Assembly (NCBI RefSeq): GCF_014650675.1
Contig: NZ_BMVK01000019.1
Location: 1-64,000 of the forward strand
Direction of reading: 5' to 3'
Source: Streptomyces anulatus
Lineage (GTDB): Bacteria > Actinomycetota > Actinomycetes > Streptomycetales > Streptomycetaceae
DNA length: 64,000 nt
Shown here one piece after another: positions 35,329 to 44,300 of this stretch. Within the stretch, counting starts at the first letter, position 1, and the number at the start of each line of letters is the position of its first letter. Below the pieces are notes generated by a model. It saw only the letters and a program-made list of their open reading frames with translations, was not told where the DNA came from and made no database searches. A program made the position numbers and the translations under genes.

Positions 35329-36380
35329 GCACCACCCCTCCGGTCGACGCCGCTCCTCCGGCCGGCACCGCTCCGGTCGGCGCAGCTCCCCTGCTCAGCG
35401 CCGAGACGCTGAAGGTCGCCTTTCCCGGCCGGCGCGGGGCCGCCACCGCCCGCGCCGTCGACGGCGTCGATCTCGACATCCGGCCCGGCGAGATCGTCGC
35501 GCTGGTCGGCGAGTCCGGCTGCGGCAAGACGACGCTCGCCCGGTCCCTGCTCGGCCTGGTCCCGCCCACCTCGGGGCGGGTCACCTTCGGCGGCGCACCG
35601 CTCGACTACACGGGCCGGGCGCTGAAGGCGTACCGCAAGCGCGTGCAGCTGGTCCTCCAGGACCCGAGCGGTTCGCTGAACCCCCGGCACACGGTGTACG
35701 ACGCGGTGGCCGAGGGGCTGCGCATCCACGGGTACGCGGGCGACGAGCGGGCGGCCGTCTCGGAGGCCCTCTCCCGGGCCGGGCTACGACCGCCGGAGCG
35801 GTTCTTCCTGCGCTTCCCGCACGAGCTGTCGGGCGGTCAGCGCCAGCGGGTGGTGATCGCCGGGGCTCTGGTGCTGGAGCCGGAGCTGATCGTGGCCGAC
35901 GAGCCGGTGGCGTCGCTGGACGCGTCGGTACGGGGCGAGATCCTGGCGCTGCTGCTGCGCCTGCGGGACGAACTGGGGCTCTCGGCGCTGGTGGTCACCC
36001 ACGACCTCGGGCTCGCCTGGAACATCGCGGACCGGGTGGCGGTGATGTATCTGGGCCGGATCGTCGAGACGGGCCCGGTCGAGCAGCTGCTGACGGCCCC
36101 TCGGCATCCGTACACGCGGGCCCTGTTGTCCGTGCTCCCGGAGGCGGAGGGCGAACCGGTCGTGCTGGCCGGGGAGCCGCCGGACCCCTCGAACGTGCCC
36201 TCCGGCTGCCGGTTCCACGTCCGCTGCCAGGTCCTGGCCTCGGGCGAGGCGGAGCGGGCGGGCGTGGCGGAGGCGTGCCGCACGGTGGATCTGCCGGTGC
36301 TGAGCGGCGGCGGGGACACCCAGGTGGCGTGCCACTGGGCGGCGGCGTGCGGCGGGGAGGACCGGGGCGTGCCCGCCTGA
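35325..36380 (+). CDS. ABC importer ATPase, DppF/OppF type
   Basis: A 351-residue ATPase with Walker A GESGCGKTT, signature LSGGQRQRV, Walker B LIVADEPVASLD and the C-terminal oligopeptide extension with CRFHVRCQ. It starts with ATG at 35325, overlapping the previous stop by four bases. It closes the operon; the convergent reductase gene ends 12 bases away and no hairpin separates them. Confidence 0.94.
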   Translation: MSTTPPVDAAPPAGTAPVGAAPLLSAETLKVAFPGRRGAATARAVDGVDLDIRPGEIVALVGESGCGKTTLARSLLGLVPPTSGRVTFGGAPLDYTGRALKAYRKRVQLVLQDPSGSLNPRHTVYDAVAEGLRIHGYAGDERAAVSEALSRAGLRPPERFFLRFPHELSGGQRQRVVIAGALVLEPELIVADEPVASLDASVRGEILALLLRLRDELGLSALVVTHDLGLAWNIADRVAVMYLGRIVETGPVEQLLTAPRHPYTRALLSVLPEAEGEPVVLAGEPPDPSNVPSGCRFHVRCQVLASGEAERAGVAEACRTVDLPVLSGGGDTQVACHWAAACGGEDRGVPA

Positions 36381-36392
36381 GGGCGGTGCTGT

Positions 36393-36950
36393 TCAGCGGG
36401 TCCGGTAGCGGGCGTAGACCAGTCCACTGGCGAAGGCGTGCTCCTCGACCAGTTCGAGGTCGAGGCGCACGCCGTCGGGGAAGAACCGCTTGCCGCCGCC
36501 GACCACGCTCGTGGTGATGAAGAGGTGGTATTCGTCGACCAGACCGGCCGCGATGGCCTGGGCCGCGAGGTTCGGGCCGTCGACGGTGAGGTCGTGGTCG
36601 GACTCGGCCTTGAGCTGGCGCACCGCGTCCGGGTCGAAGGTCCGCTCGATCCTGGTCTTCGCGCTGGACACCTCGTCGAGCGTCGTGGAGTACACGACCT
36701 TCTCCGCGGCCTGCCAGTCGCGGGCGTACTGCAGGATGTGCGGCGGCTGGCCGGGCTCGGTGTGCGCGGTCTCCCAGTAGACCATCGTCTCGTACATCCG
36801 CCGGCCGTAGAGGTACGTGCCCACGGGGCGGAAGAGGTCGCCGACGAAGGTGTGCACCTCCGGGTCCTCGGCCCCGGTGCCGAGGCCGCCCTCCGCCGCC
36901 TCCGCGTAGCCGTCGAGCGAGGTGATCATGGAGTAGACGAGCTTGGCCAC
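36393..36950 (-). CDS. RibD C-terminal/dihydrofolate reductase-fold protein
   Basis: A 185-residue protein of the RibD_C/DHFR-like group common in actinobacteria. It begins AKLVYSMITSLDGY and contains the YLYGRRMYETM and DLTVDGPNLAAQA blocks, with a late EYHLFITTSVVGGGKRFF. The start is GTG at 36948-36950 with AAGGAG eight bases upstream. These proteins are thought to be NADPH-dependent reductases; the substrate is unknown. It is divergent from the ArsR-like gene, with a palindromic operator in the shared region. Confidence 0.88.
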   Translation of the reverse strand: MAKLVYSMITSLDGYAEAAEGGLGTGAEDPEVHTFVGDLFRPVGTYLYGRRMYETMVYWETAHTEPGQPPHILQYARDWQAAEKVVYSTTLDEVSSAKTRIERTFDPDAVRQLKAESDHDLTVDGPNLAAQAIAAGLVDEYHLFITTSVVGGGKRFFPDGVRLDLELVEEHAFASGLVYARYRTR

Positions 36951-37061
36951 GGCGTCTCCTTCGGTACGGACGCGCGCCTGTCGGCGGTCCCGCAGGTGGT
37001 GACCGCCGCGCCCTGCGGAACTCATCGGTCGGCAGGCGTCGGCACCCCGCCGCGACAGACC

Positions 37062-37115
37062 GCAAAGAGTTCTTCGCGAAGAAGTCTTTGCGAAGGACTC
37101 TTTGCGATCTAGAGT
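37062..37115 (+). promoter_or_regulatory. operator and promoter of the ArsR-like/MFS unit
   Basis: A near-perfect palindrome spans 37063-37090: arms CAAAGAGTTCT and AGAAGTCTTTG around a TCGCGA centre, with one mismatch. A further half-site (CTCTTTGCG) follows at 37098-37106. TTGCGA (37088-37093) and TAGAGT (37110-37115), 16 bases apart, form a promoter embedded in it, so a bound repressor would block it. The predicted start point is at or next to the ATG at 37123. Confidence 0.65.
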
Positions 37116-37122
37116 CTGCCGT

Positions 37123-37758
37123 ATGACAGACGACACTCCGCGCCCGTCCGACGACCCGTCCCCGGATGAGGGATCGGTCGTCCTGGACGCCAAGGGGCTG
37201 CGCGCCATGGCGCATCCGGTCCGCGTACAGCTGGTCGGGCTGCTGCGAAAGCACGGCCCGTCCACAGCCACCCGTCTCGCGGAGCGGCTGGGGGTGAACT
37301 CCGGAACGGCCAGCTACCACCTGCGTCAGCTCGGCGCGGCCGGCTTCGTCGAGGAGGACACGGAGCGCGGCAACGCCCGCGAGCGCTGGTGGCGTTCGGT
37401 GCACCGGACCACCTGGTTCAACGACCCGGAACTGGCCGAGCGGGAACCCGAGGCCGCCCTCGCCTACCAGCAGTCCGTCGCCTCCATCTACGCCCTGCGC
37501 ACCCAGCAGACGCTGAACGATCTGCAGACGATGCCCCGCGTCTGGCGGGAGCGGTTCGACCTGAGCGACTGGGTCCTGCGGCTCACCCCCGAGGAAGCGA
37601 CCGCGCTCTATCAGGAGTTGTGGGGCGTCATCGGCCGCTACCGGCGGGACACCCCGGAGAACGCGGCGACCGCCCCGGCGGGCGCGGAGCGCGTCGGCGT
37701 CATCACCCACTTCCTGCCCGAGCTGAACACGCCCGCCCCGGAAGCGGAGGCACCGTGA
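37123..37758 (+). CDS. ArsR-type helix-turn-helix regulator
   Basis: A 211-residue regulator. Residues about 25-100 form a winged helix: MAHPVRVQLVGLL, ATRLAERLGVNSGTASYHLRQL as the recognition region, then a basic wing. The C-terminal 100 residues are a helical domain of unknown ligand. There are no metal-binding cysteines of the classic ArsR kind. The ATG at 37123 has no ribosome binding site and coincides with the predicted transcription start, suggesting a leaderless mRNA. GTGA overlap couples it to the exporter. Confidence 0.9.
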   Translation: MTDDTPRPSDDPSPDEGSVVLDAKGLRAMAHPVRVQLVGLLRKHGPSTATRLAERLGVNSGTASYHLRQLGAAGFVEEDTERGNARERWWRSVHRTTWFNDPELAEREPEAALAYQQSVASIYALRTQQTLNDLQTMPRVWRERFDLSDWVLRLTPEEATALYQELWGVIGRYRRDTPENAATAPAGAERVGVITHFLPELNTPAPEAEAP

Positions 37759-39080
37759 GCCCCGGGGACCCGGGCGGCACCGGGGTCATACCCGCCGATC
37801 GGTCCTTACGGCCGCTGGCCGGGGTGCTGGCGGCCATCGCCGCTTCCGTGACCGGCACCCGGATCTCCCTGATCGCCCTCCCCTGGTTCGTCCTCGTCAC
37901 CACGGGCAGTGCTACGCGGACCGGGCTGGTCGCCTTCTGCGAGATGGCCCCCTACGTCCTGGTCAAGGCGTTGTCCGGCCCGCTGGTGGACCGCACGGGC
38001 CCACGGACCGTCTCCTGGAGCACGGACCTGGTGAGCGCGGCCGCCGCCGCGGCGATCCCGCTGCTGCACACCCTGGACCTGCTGTCCTTCCCTGTTCTGC
38101 TGGGCCTGGTCGCGGTGATCGGGTCCGCTCGCGGTCCGGGCGACCTGGCGAAGGAGGTCATGGTCCCGGAGGCCGCCGAGCGCGCCGGAACACCCCTGGA
38201 GCGGGCCATGGGCCTGTCCGGCGTGATCGAGCGGCTCGCCTCCACCATCGGCCCGGCGGCGGGCGGCGCCCTGGTGGCGCTGCTCGGCCCCATGACGGGC
38301 CTGGTCGTCAACGCGGGCTGCTTCGTCCTCGGTTCGGTGATCGTCGCGGTCGCGCTGCCGCGCGGCACGGGGCGTCCGGCCATGGCCCCCTCAGCACCTG
38401 CCGACGCCCAGGAGCCGGGCTACTGGCGGCGGTTCGTCGAGGGCTTCACCTTCCTGCGCGGCGATCCGTTGCTGCTCGCCGTCATCGTCGTGGTCGGGAT
38501 CACCAACCTGCTGGACGCGGCGCTGACCACCCTGATGATCCCCGTGTGGGCCGGAGGGTCCGGCAACGGTCCGGCGGCCATCGGCCTGGTCAGCACGGCG
38601 ATGGGGGCCGCCGCGGTCTGTGGAAGCCTCATCGCCGCCATGGCCGCCCACCGGCTGCCCCGCAGGGCGGTGTTCCTCGTCGGGTTCCTGCTGGCCGGGG
38701 CCCCGAGGTTCCTGGTCCTCGCGGTGGACGCCCCCTTGGGCGTGGTGCTGGCCGTCTTCGCCGTCAGCGGCTTCGGAGCCGGGTTCATCAACCCCGTACT
38801 GGGGGCCGTCTTCGTCGAACGGGTGCCGCGCCGGATGCTGGGCCGGGTCAACGCCCTCGGGGACTCGCTGGCCTGGTCCGGCATCCCGCTCGGTGGGCTG
38901 CTCGCCGGGGCGGCGGTGACGGCCGCCGGACTGACTCCGGTGCTGCTCGTCTGCGGGGCCGCGTACTTCCTCACCACGACCCTGGCCGGGCTGCGGCCGG
39001 AGTGGCGGGCCATGGACCGCTCCCGGGAGCGCGCCGTACCCGGGGAGGCGGTTCAGGACGGGGCGAAGGCGGTGCCCTGA
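37755..39080 (+). CDS. MFS transporter, probable drug exporter
   Basis: A 441-residue major facilitator protein with about 12 membrane helices. The early GPLVDRTGPR loop is of the motif A type after helix 2. The start is GTG at 37755 overlapping the regulator stop. Codon 18 (37806-37808) is TTA, the only in-frame TTA I found in this window; such codons need the bldA tRNA in Streptomyces. Its stop abuts the stop of xdhC with no base between. Substrate unknown; a regulator-exporter pair of this type often handles a toxic small molecule. Confidence 0.92.
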   Translation: MSPGDPGGTGVIPADRSLRPLAGVLAAIAASVTGTRISLIALPWFVLVTTGSATRTGLVAFCEMAPYVLVKALSGPLVDRTGPRTVSWSTDLVSAAAAAAIPLLHTLDLLSFPVLLGLVAVIGSARGPGDLAKEVMVPEAAERAGTPLERAMGLSGVIERLASTIGPAAGGALVALLGPMTGLVVNAGCFVLGSVIVAVALPRGTGRPAMAPSAPADAQEPGYWRRFVEGFTFLRGDPLLLAVIVVVGITNLLDAALTTLMIPVWAGGSGNGPAAIGLVSTAMGAAAVCGSLIAAMAAHRLPRRAVFLVGFLLAGAPRFLVLAVDAPLGVVLAVFAVSGFGAGFINPVLGAVFVERVPRRMLGRVNALGDSLAWSGIPLGGLLAGAAVTAAGLTPVLLVCGAAYFLTTTLAGLRPEWRAMDRSRERAVPGEAVQDGAKAVP

Positions 39081-40247
39081 TCACCGCGTGCCGGTCGGCC
39101 CGCCGGGGTGGTGGATCGCCCCCGACAGTTCGCCGAGCGGCCGGCCCGTGCCGCCCCAGCGGTGCTGGATGATCTCGGCGGCGATGGAGACGGCCGTCTC
39201 CTCCGGCGTACGGGCTCCGAGGTCGAGGCCCACCGGCGAGGCGAGGCGCGCGAGGTGCGCCTCGTCCACCCCGGCCGCACGCAGCCGGGCCAGCCGGTCG
39301 CGGTGGGTGCGGCGGCTGCCCATCACCCCGATGTACGCGGCGGGCGTGCGCAGGGCCGCGGCGAGCAGGGGCACGTCGAACTTGGGGTCGTGGGTGAGCA
39401 CGCAGATCACGGTGCGGGCGTCGACCTCGGTGGACTCCAGGTAGGCGTGCGGCCAGGCGCGGACGACCTCGTCCGCCGTGGGGAAGCGCTCCCGGGTGGC
39501 GAAGGCGGGGCGGGCGTCGCAGACCGTGACCCGGTAGCCGAGGAACGAGCCGATGCGGGCGGTGGCCGCCGCGTGGTCGATCGCGCCGAAGACGAGCATG
39601 CGGGGCGGCGGGGCGTACGTCCGGACGAAGACGGCGACCTCCTGCATCCGGCGCTGGCCGTGCGCCCCGTACCACTGGATCCCGGTGTGCCCCTGGGCCA
39701 GCAGCCCCCGGGCGTCGTCGGAGACGGCGGCGTCCAGCCCTTCGGAACCGAGAGTTCCGAACGTGCCGGGGATGTCGTGGATGCCGGGGATGTCGCGGCT
39801 GTCGGCAGCAAGGGCGGGCCGGACGACCAGGCGGGCCCCGGTCTCCGCCGCGCCGGACAGGACCGTGGCCTCGGCCACCGGCAGATCGGCGGCGATCAGG
39901 TCCAGCACGGCCGCGAGATCCTCGCGTTCGGCGGCGGTCGCGTAGGCACGCACCAGGATCTCGATCGTGCCGCCGCAGGTCAGCCCGACGCCGAACGCCT
40001 CGTCGTCGCTGATCCCGTACGACACCACGCGCGGCCCCGCCCCGGCGAGCACCTCGCGGGCGACCTCGTACACATCGCCCTCGACACAGCCCCCGGAGAC
40101 GCTGCCGACCACGGTCCCCGCCGCGTCCACGGCCAGCACGGCGCCGGGGTCGCGGGGCGCGCTGCCGTGCACGGCGACGACGGTCGCCAGGGCGAAGGGG
40201 ATGCCGTCGGAGCACCGGGCACGGAGGTCGGGCAGGATGTCGCGCAC
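39081..40247 (-). CDS. XdhC/CoxI family protein
   Basis: A 388-residue protein of the family that helps insert or sulfurate molybdenum cofactor in xanthine dehydrogenase-type enzymes. The N-terminal domain has GSVSGGCVEG and LTCGGTIEI. The C-terminal Rossmann domain has LVFGAIDHAAA, YIGVMGSRRT and SPVGLDLGART. All family landmarks are present. No molybdoenzyme structural gene lies nearby in the window, so its partner enzyme must be encoded elsewhere. It is convergent with the MFS gene, stop against stop. Confidence 0.9.
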   Translation of the reverse strand: MRDILPDLRARCSDGIPFALATVVAVHGSAPRDPGAVLAVDAAGTVVGSVSGGCVEGDVYEVAREVLAGAGPRVVSYGISDDEAFGVGLTCGGTIEILVRAYATAAEREDLAAVLDLIAADLPVAEATVLSGAAETGARLVVRPALAADSRDIPGIHDIPGTFGTLGSEGLDAAVSDDARGLLAQGHTGIQWYGAHGQRRMQEVAVFVRTYAPPPRMLVFGAIDHAAATARIGSFLGYRVTVCDARPAFATRERFPTADEVVRAWPHAYLESTEVDARTVICVLTHDPKFDVPLLAAALRTPAAYIGVMGSRRTHRDRLARLRAAGVDEAHLARLASPVGLDLGARTPEETAVSIAAEIIQHRWGGTGRPLGELSGAIHHPGGPTGTR

Positions 40248-40310
40248 CCTGTCAGCATCCGCCGTCGCCGGGCGGACCGCACGGCGGGAATGTGACGACA
40301 GGCCCCAGCG

Positions 40311-41267
40311 TCAGTGGGTTCGGTCGTACGCCGCGGTCAGCTCGCTGGAGCGCTTCACATCGGCGGCCATGGCGACCAGAAGGTCGTCGATCGAGTCGAA
40401 CTTCAGCATGCCGCGGACGTACGCGAGGAAGTCGACGGCCACGTGCAGCCCGTACAGGTCCAGGTCGACGCGGTCGATGGCGTATGCCTCGACGGTCCGG
40501 TCGACGGCGTCGAACTGCGGGTTCGTCCCCACGGAGATCGCCGCGGGCATCGACTCGCCGGCCACCTCCAGCCAGCCGGCGTAGACGCCGTCGGCGGGGA
40601 TCGCGGTGTGCGGCAGGGTCTCGACGTTGGCCGTCGGGAAGCCCAGCTCCCGGCCGCGCTGCGCGCCGCGCACCACGATGCCCTCGACCCGGTGCGGGCG
40701 GCCGAGGATCTCGGCGGCCCCGGCGACATCGCCCTCGGCGATCAGCCTGCGGGTGAGCGTGGAGGAGAACGGCTGCCCGCCGCCCGCCTCACCGGTGACG
40801 TACAGGTCGATGACCTCGACGGTGTAGTCGTAGGCGGCGCCCAGCTCGGTCAGGAGCGCGACGTTGCCCGCCGCCTTGTGGCCGAAGCGGAAGTTGGGGC
40901 CCTCGATGACGGCCTTGGCGTGCAGCCGGTCGACGAGGACCTTCGCGATGAAGTCGGCGGGCGACAGCTTGGAGAACTCGGCGGTGAACGGCAGGATCAG
41001 CAGGGCGTCCACGCCCAGCTCCGCCATCAGTTCGGCGCGGCGGTGGTGCGGGGACAGCAGCGGCGGGTGGCTGCCGGGGCGGACGACCTCGCTGGGGTGC
41101 GGGTCGAACGTGACGACGACGGACGGAACGCCCAGCTCACGGGCGCGCTCGACGGCCCGGCCGATGATCAGCTGGTGTCCGCGGTGCACGCCGTCGTAGG
41201 AGCCGATGGTGACGACGCTGCGCCCCCAGTCCTGGGGGATGTCCTCCAAGCCACGCCAGCGCTGCAC
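40311..41267 (-). CDS. ribF: Bifunctional riboflavin kinase/FAD synthetase
   Basis: A 318-residue enzyme converting riboflavin to FMN and FMN to FAD. The N-terminal FAD synthetase domain has the nucleotidyltransferase motif GSYDGVHRGHQ (about 23-33), and the C-terminal flavokinase domain has GRELGFPTANV. The start is the GTG at 41265-41267 after GAGGAG, giving MQRWRGLEDIP and family length; upstream in-frame sequence is unlike the family. The gene lies after the STAND-protein gene and truB on the same strand. Confidence 0.95.
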   Translation of the reverse strand: MQRWRGLEDIPQDWGRSVVTIGSYDGVHRGHQLIIGRAVERARELGVPSVVVTFDPHPSEVVRPGSHPPLLSPHHRRAELMAELGVDALLILPFTAEFSKLSPADFIAKVLVDRLHAKAVIEGPNFRFGHKAAGNVALLTELGAAYDYTVEVIDLYVTGEAGGGQPFSSTLTRRLIAEGDVAGAAEILGRPHRVEGIVVRGAQRGRELGFPTANVETLPHTAIPADGVYAGWLEVAGESMPAAISVGTNPQFDAVDRTVEAYAIDRVDLDLYGLHVAVDFLAYVRGMLKFDSIDDLLVAMAADVKRSSELTAAYDRTH

Positions 41268-41310
41268 TGTGACCGCTCCTCGCCCGAACCTGTGTACGTG
41301 TGTATGTCGA

Positions 41311-44300
41311 TTACGCAGGTCTAAGACTGCCATGCTCACGTCCCGCCGCCTGCATCGGCATCGGCATCGGCGGACGTGATGTCTCCAACGCCTCGACCGT
41401 GCGCCGGGCGCTCGGGCCCACGACCGCCGCCCACTCCTGGGGGGCGTCGGCCAGCCAGCGGGTGACGAGGGCGGCGAATCCGGGCACGTCGCGGGCGAGT
41501 TCGACCAGGCCCCGGTCGAACCGGGCGGCGCCTTCGGGGGTGCGGACCAACAGCATCCCGGTGCGGTGGACGAGTGCGCGCGTACGGATCTCCGGGCGGC
41601 GTTCCGAGCCCTCGGCGGCGGCCCGCAGCAGCGCCTCCAGGACGTCCGGGTCCCGGCCGGTGACCTGCTCGAACTCCAGCAGGACCTCCAGCAGCTCCGC
41701 CCGCAGCGGCCGGGACGCGGCGCTCCCGGCCCCGGCGAGGACCCGGGCGAGCGCGGCGCGCACCGGCGGCGGTGCGGGGCGGTCCCGCAGCAGCCCGGTC
41801 ACCAGGGGCAGGAGGAGTGCCCGGGCGGCGGGGCCGTGCTCCAGGCGGAGGTCGACGTACTCGGCGGCGTGCGTGCCGTCCTCGGGGTGGGCGTCGATGT
41901 ACTCCCGTACGAGACCGGCGACGTGCAGCGCGAGCGCGGGCGTGTCGAGTCCGGCCAGCGCCCGCAGCACCGCTCCCCCGCCGTCCCCGGGGCGGGCGAG
42001 CCGGGCGCGGAGGGCGGCGAGGACCGGCTCCGGGTGGGCCGGGAACACCTCGGCGAGCAGCTCGACGGGCAGCCGGGGGTCTCCGGCGGCGAACGCGCGC
42101 AGGGCCCCGGGCAGGTGGCTTCTCCTGGCCACCGGGTCGCGGACGAGGAGGGTGAGGGCGGCGGCGTGCAGGGCGCCGTCCTCGGGGCGGTCCAGCAGCA
42201 GGAGAGCGGCGGAGCGCAGCAGCGCCCGGTCGCCCTCGGCGGTGACCCGCTGCTGGAGGAGTCCGGCGTAGCGGGCGGCGGCGGAGCGACGGGCCGGGCG
42301 GTCCTCGTCGCGGGCCCAGCGCTCCACGGCCCGGCAGAGCACGGTGGGCTCGTCCTCGGCGAGGGCGAGGAGCAGTTCCCCGGCGCGCTGGTGCGGGGTG
42401 GCGATCAGCGCGTCGGTCAGGTCGTCGAGGGCGAGGTCGCGGCGGGCGTACAGCAGGGCCTGCGCGGCGGCGGCGACCGTGGGGCGCAGCGGGACGTCCG
42501 GGGCGTCGGGGCCCACGAGCAGCGGGCGTTCGTCGGTGAACCAGCGGCACAGCAGCGGCTGCACGGTCGGGGCGTCCAGGGCGAGGCGGCGGGCGACCGC
42601 GTCCAGATAGCGTTCGTCGCCGTCGGTGCGGGGCAGCCCGTCGGCGGGCACGAGGCGGCGGAGCAGGTCGATCCGGTCCTCCTCGGGCAGCCGCAGCCGC
42701 CGCCAGAACCAGGGCCCGAACTCCCCGTACGCCCCGAGGTCCCCGGGTCCGTCGGGGGCGGCGGAGCGGCGGGTGATGCGCCCGGCGAGGACCCGCAGGA
42801 CGCCGAGGTACGGGCGGGCGTCGGGCACCCGCAGCAGGCTGCCGCCCAGGAGGTGGGCCGCCCACCAGGCGGCGTCCTCGTCGCGCGGGCCCTCGTCGGT
42901 CCACAACCGGTCCAGCGCCTCGATCAGGTCGGCCATCCGGTGCGCGAGCGCGGCCGTGCCCTGGCGGCGGCCGAGGAGCACCATCGCCTGGATCACCGGT
43001 CCGATGCGGTGCCGGGGCACGGGCAGGCTGCGGGGTTCGCCGACGGTGCGGGGGTGCGACACCCGGTCCGGGCCGCCGCTCCCCCGGTGCCAGCGGTGCA
43101 CCAGGGAGCGCAGGGCCGCGTCGAGGTCGAGGTGGGCGCCCTGCACCCAGTCGCCGAGCTCCTCGTGGGCGAAGCGGTAGCCCGCCCCGGCGGGGACGAG
43201 GAGGCCTTCGGTGAGGACGGCGGAGGCCCAGCCGGTGCGCCAGGGGAAGATCTCCTCGAACGCCGTCCGGTCCAGCTCACCCTGGCCCGGACCCAGGCAG
43301 CGGCGGGCCGCCTCGTGGACCTGGCCCGCCACCCCGGCGGCGAGGCGGCGCACGGCGGCGCCGCGGGGCTGTTCGTCGGCGGCGGCCGCGATCCGGACCG
43401 CGACGCGCACGCACAGCAGGTCGAGGTGGGCGCCGAAGACGTCCTCGGTGTCGGGGCGGCCCGGCACACCGGGCGGCAGCGCGGCGCGGACCTCGGCGAG
43501 GAGCCGCAGGGTGAGCGGGTGCCGGTCGTGGCCGGGGGCGAGGGCGGCGGGCGGGATGCCGTAGGCCTCCTTGGCCCGCTCGGCCTGCTCGGGGGTGAGG
43601 TCGCCCAGGCGCAGGGCGGCCGGCAGTCGGCGGGCGGCGCGGTGCGGGCGGTGCAGGGCGTCCGGCGGGTAGAGGACGCCCGCGGTCTCCCAGTGTTCGG
43701 GGCGGCAGGCCACGACGAGCCGGACGCCCTGCTCGCGCAGCCAGGCGACGGTGCCGGCGGTCCAGTCGGCGAGCCGGTGGGCCAGCAGCGGCGGCATCTC
43801 CTCGGGGCCGTCGAGGACCACCAGGAGCGGTTGCCCCGCGTCGGCGGCGAGCCGGGCGACGCGCTCCGGGGTGGCCGTGCTCATGTCGCCGCGGGCGCCC
43901 GCGGCGGTGACGATCCGGGCGGCGCGGGTGAGCGTGCGGCTCGCGGCCTCCGCGATCGAGGTGTCCTCGGCCAGCAGGTCCGCGCCGCGCAGCCAGAGCG
44001 TGGGGGCGGGCGCGCCGCCGTCGGCGCGGCGGTCGGCGAGGGCGGCCAGCTCGGTGGTGCGGCCGGTGCCGGGCGCTCCGACGAGGCCGAGGACCAGCCC
44101 CGTGCCGGCGGCGAAGGCGGCGAACTCGGCGTGGACGTCGGCGCGCTCGACGGGGGCGGTGCGGGCTCGCGGGCCGTCCGCCGAGCCGACGGAGGTGGCG
44201 GTGAGCTGGAGGGCCCCGGCCAGGTTGAGATCGGGGCCGTAGGCGGGGGCGGCGGTGGCGTTGCGGCGCAGCAGGGCGTCCAGCGTCCCGTCCGCGCCCC

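Noticed and set aside
36381..36392. Terminator between the ABC importer operon and the reductase gene
   Set aside because: The 12-base gap has no inverted repeat.
41268..41310. Search for an FMN riboswitch before ribF
   Set aside because: Only 43 bases separate ribF from the upstream gene; too short for the aptamer.
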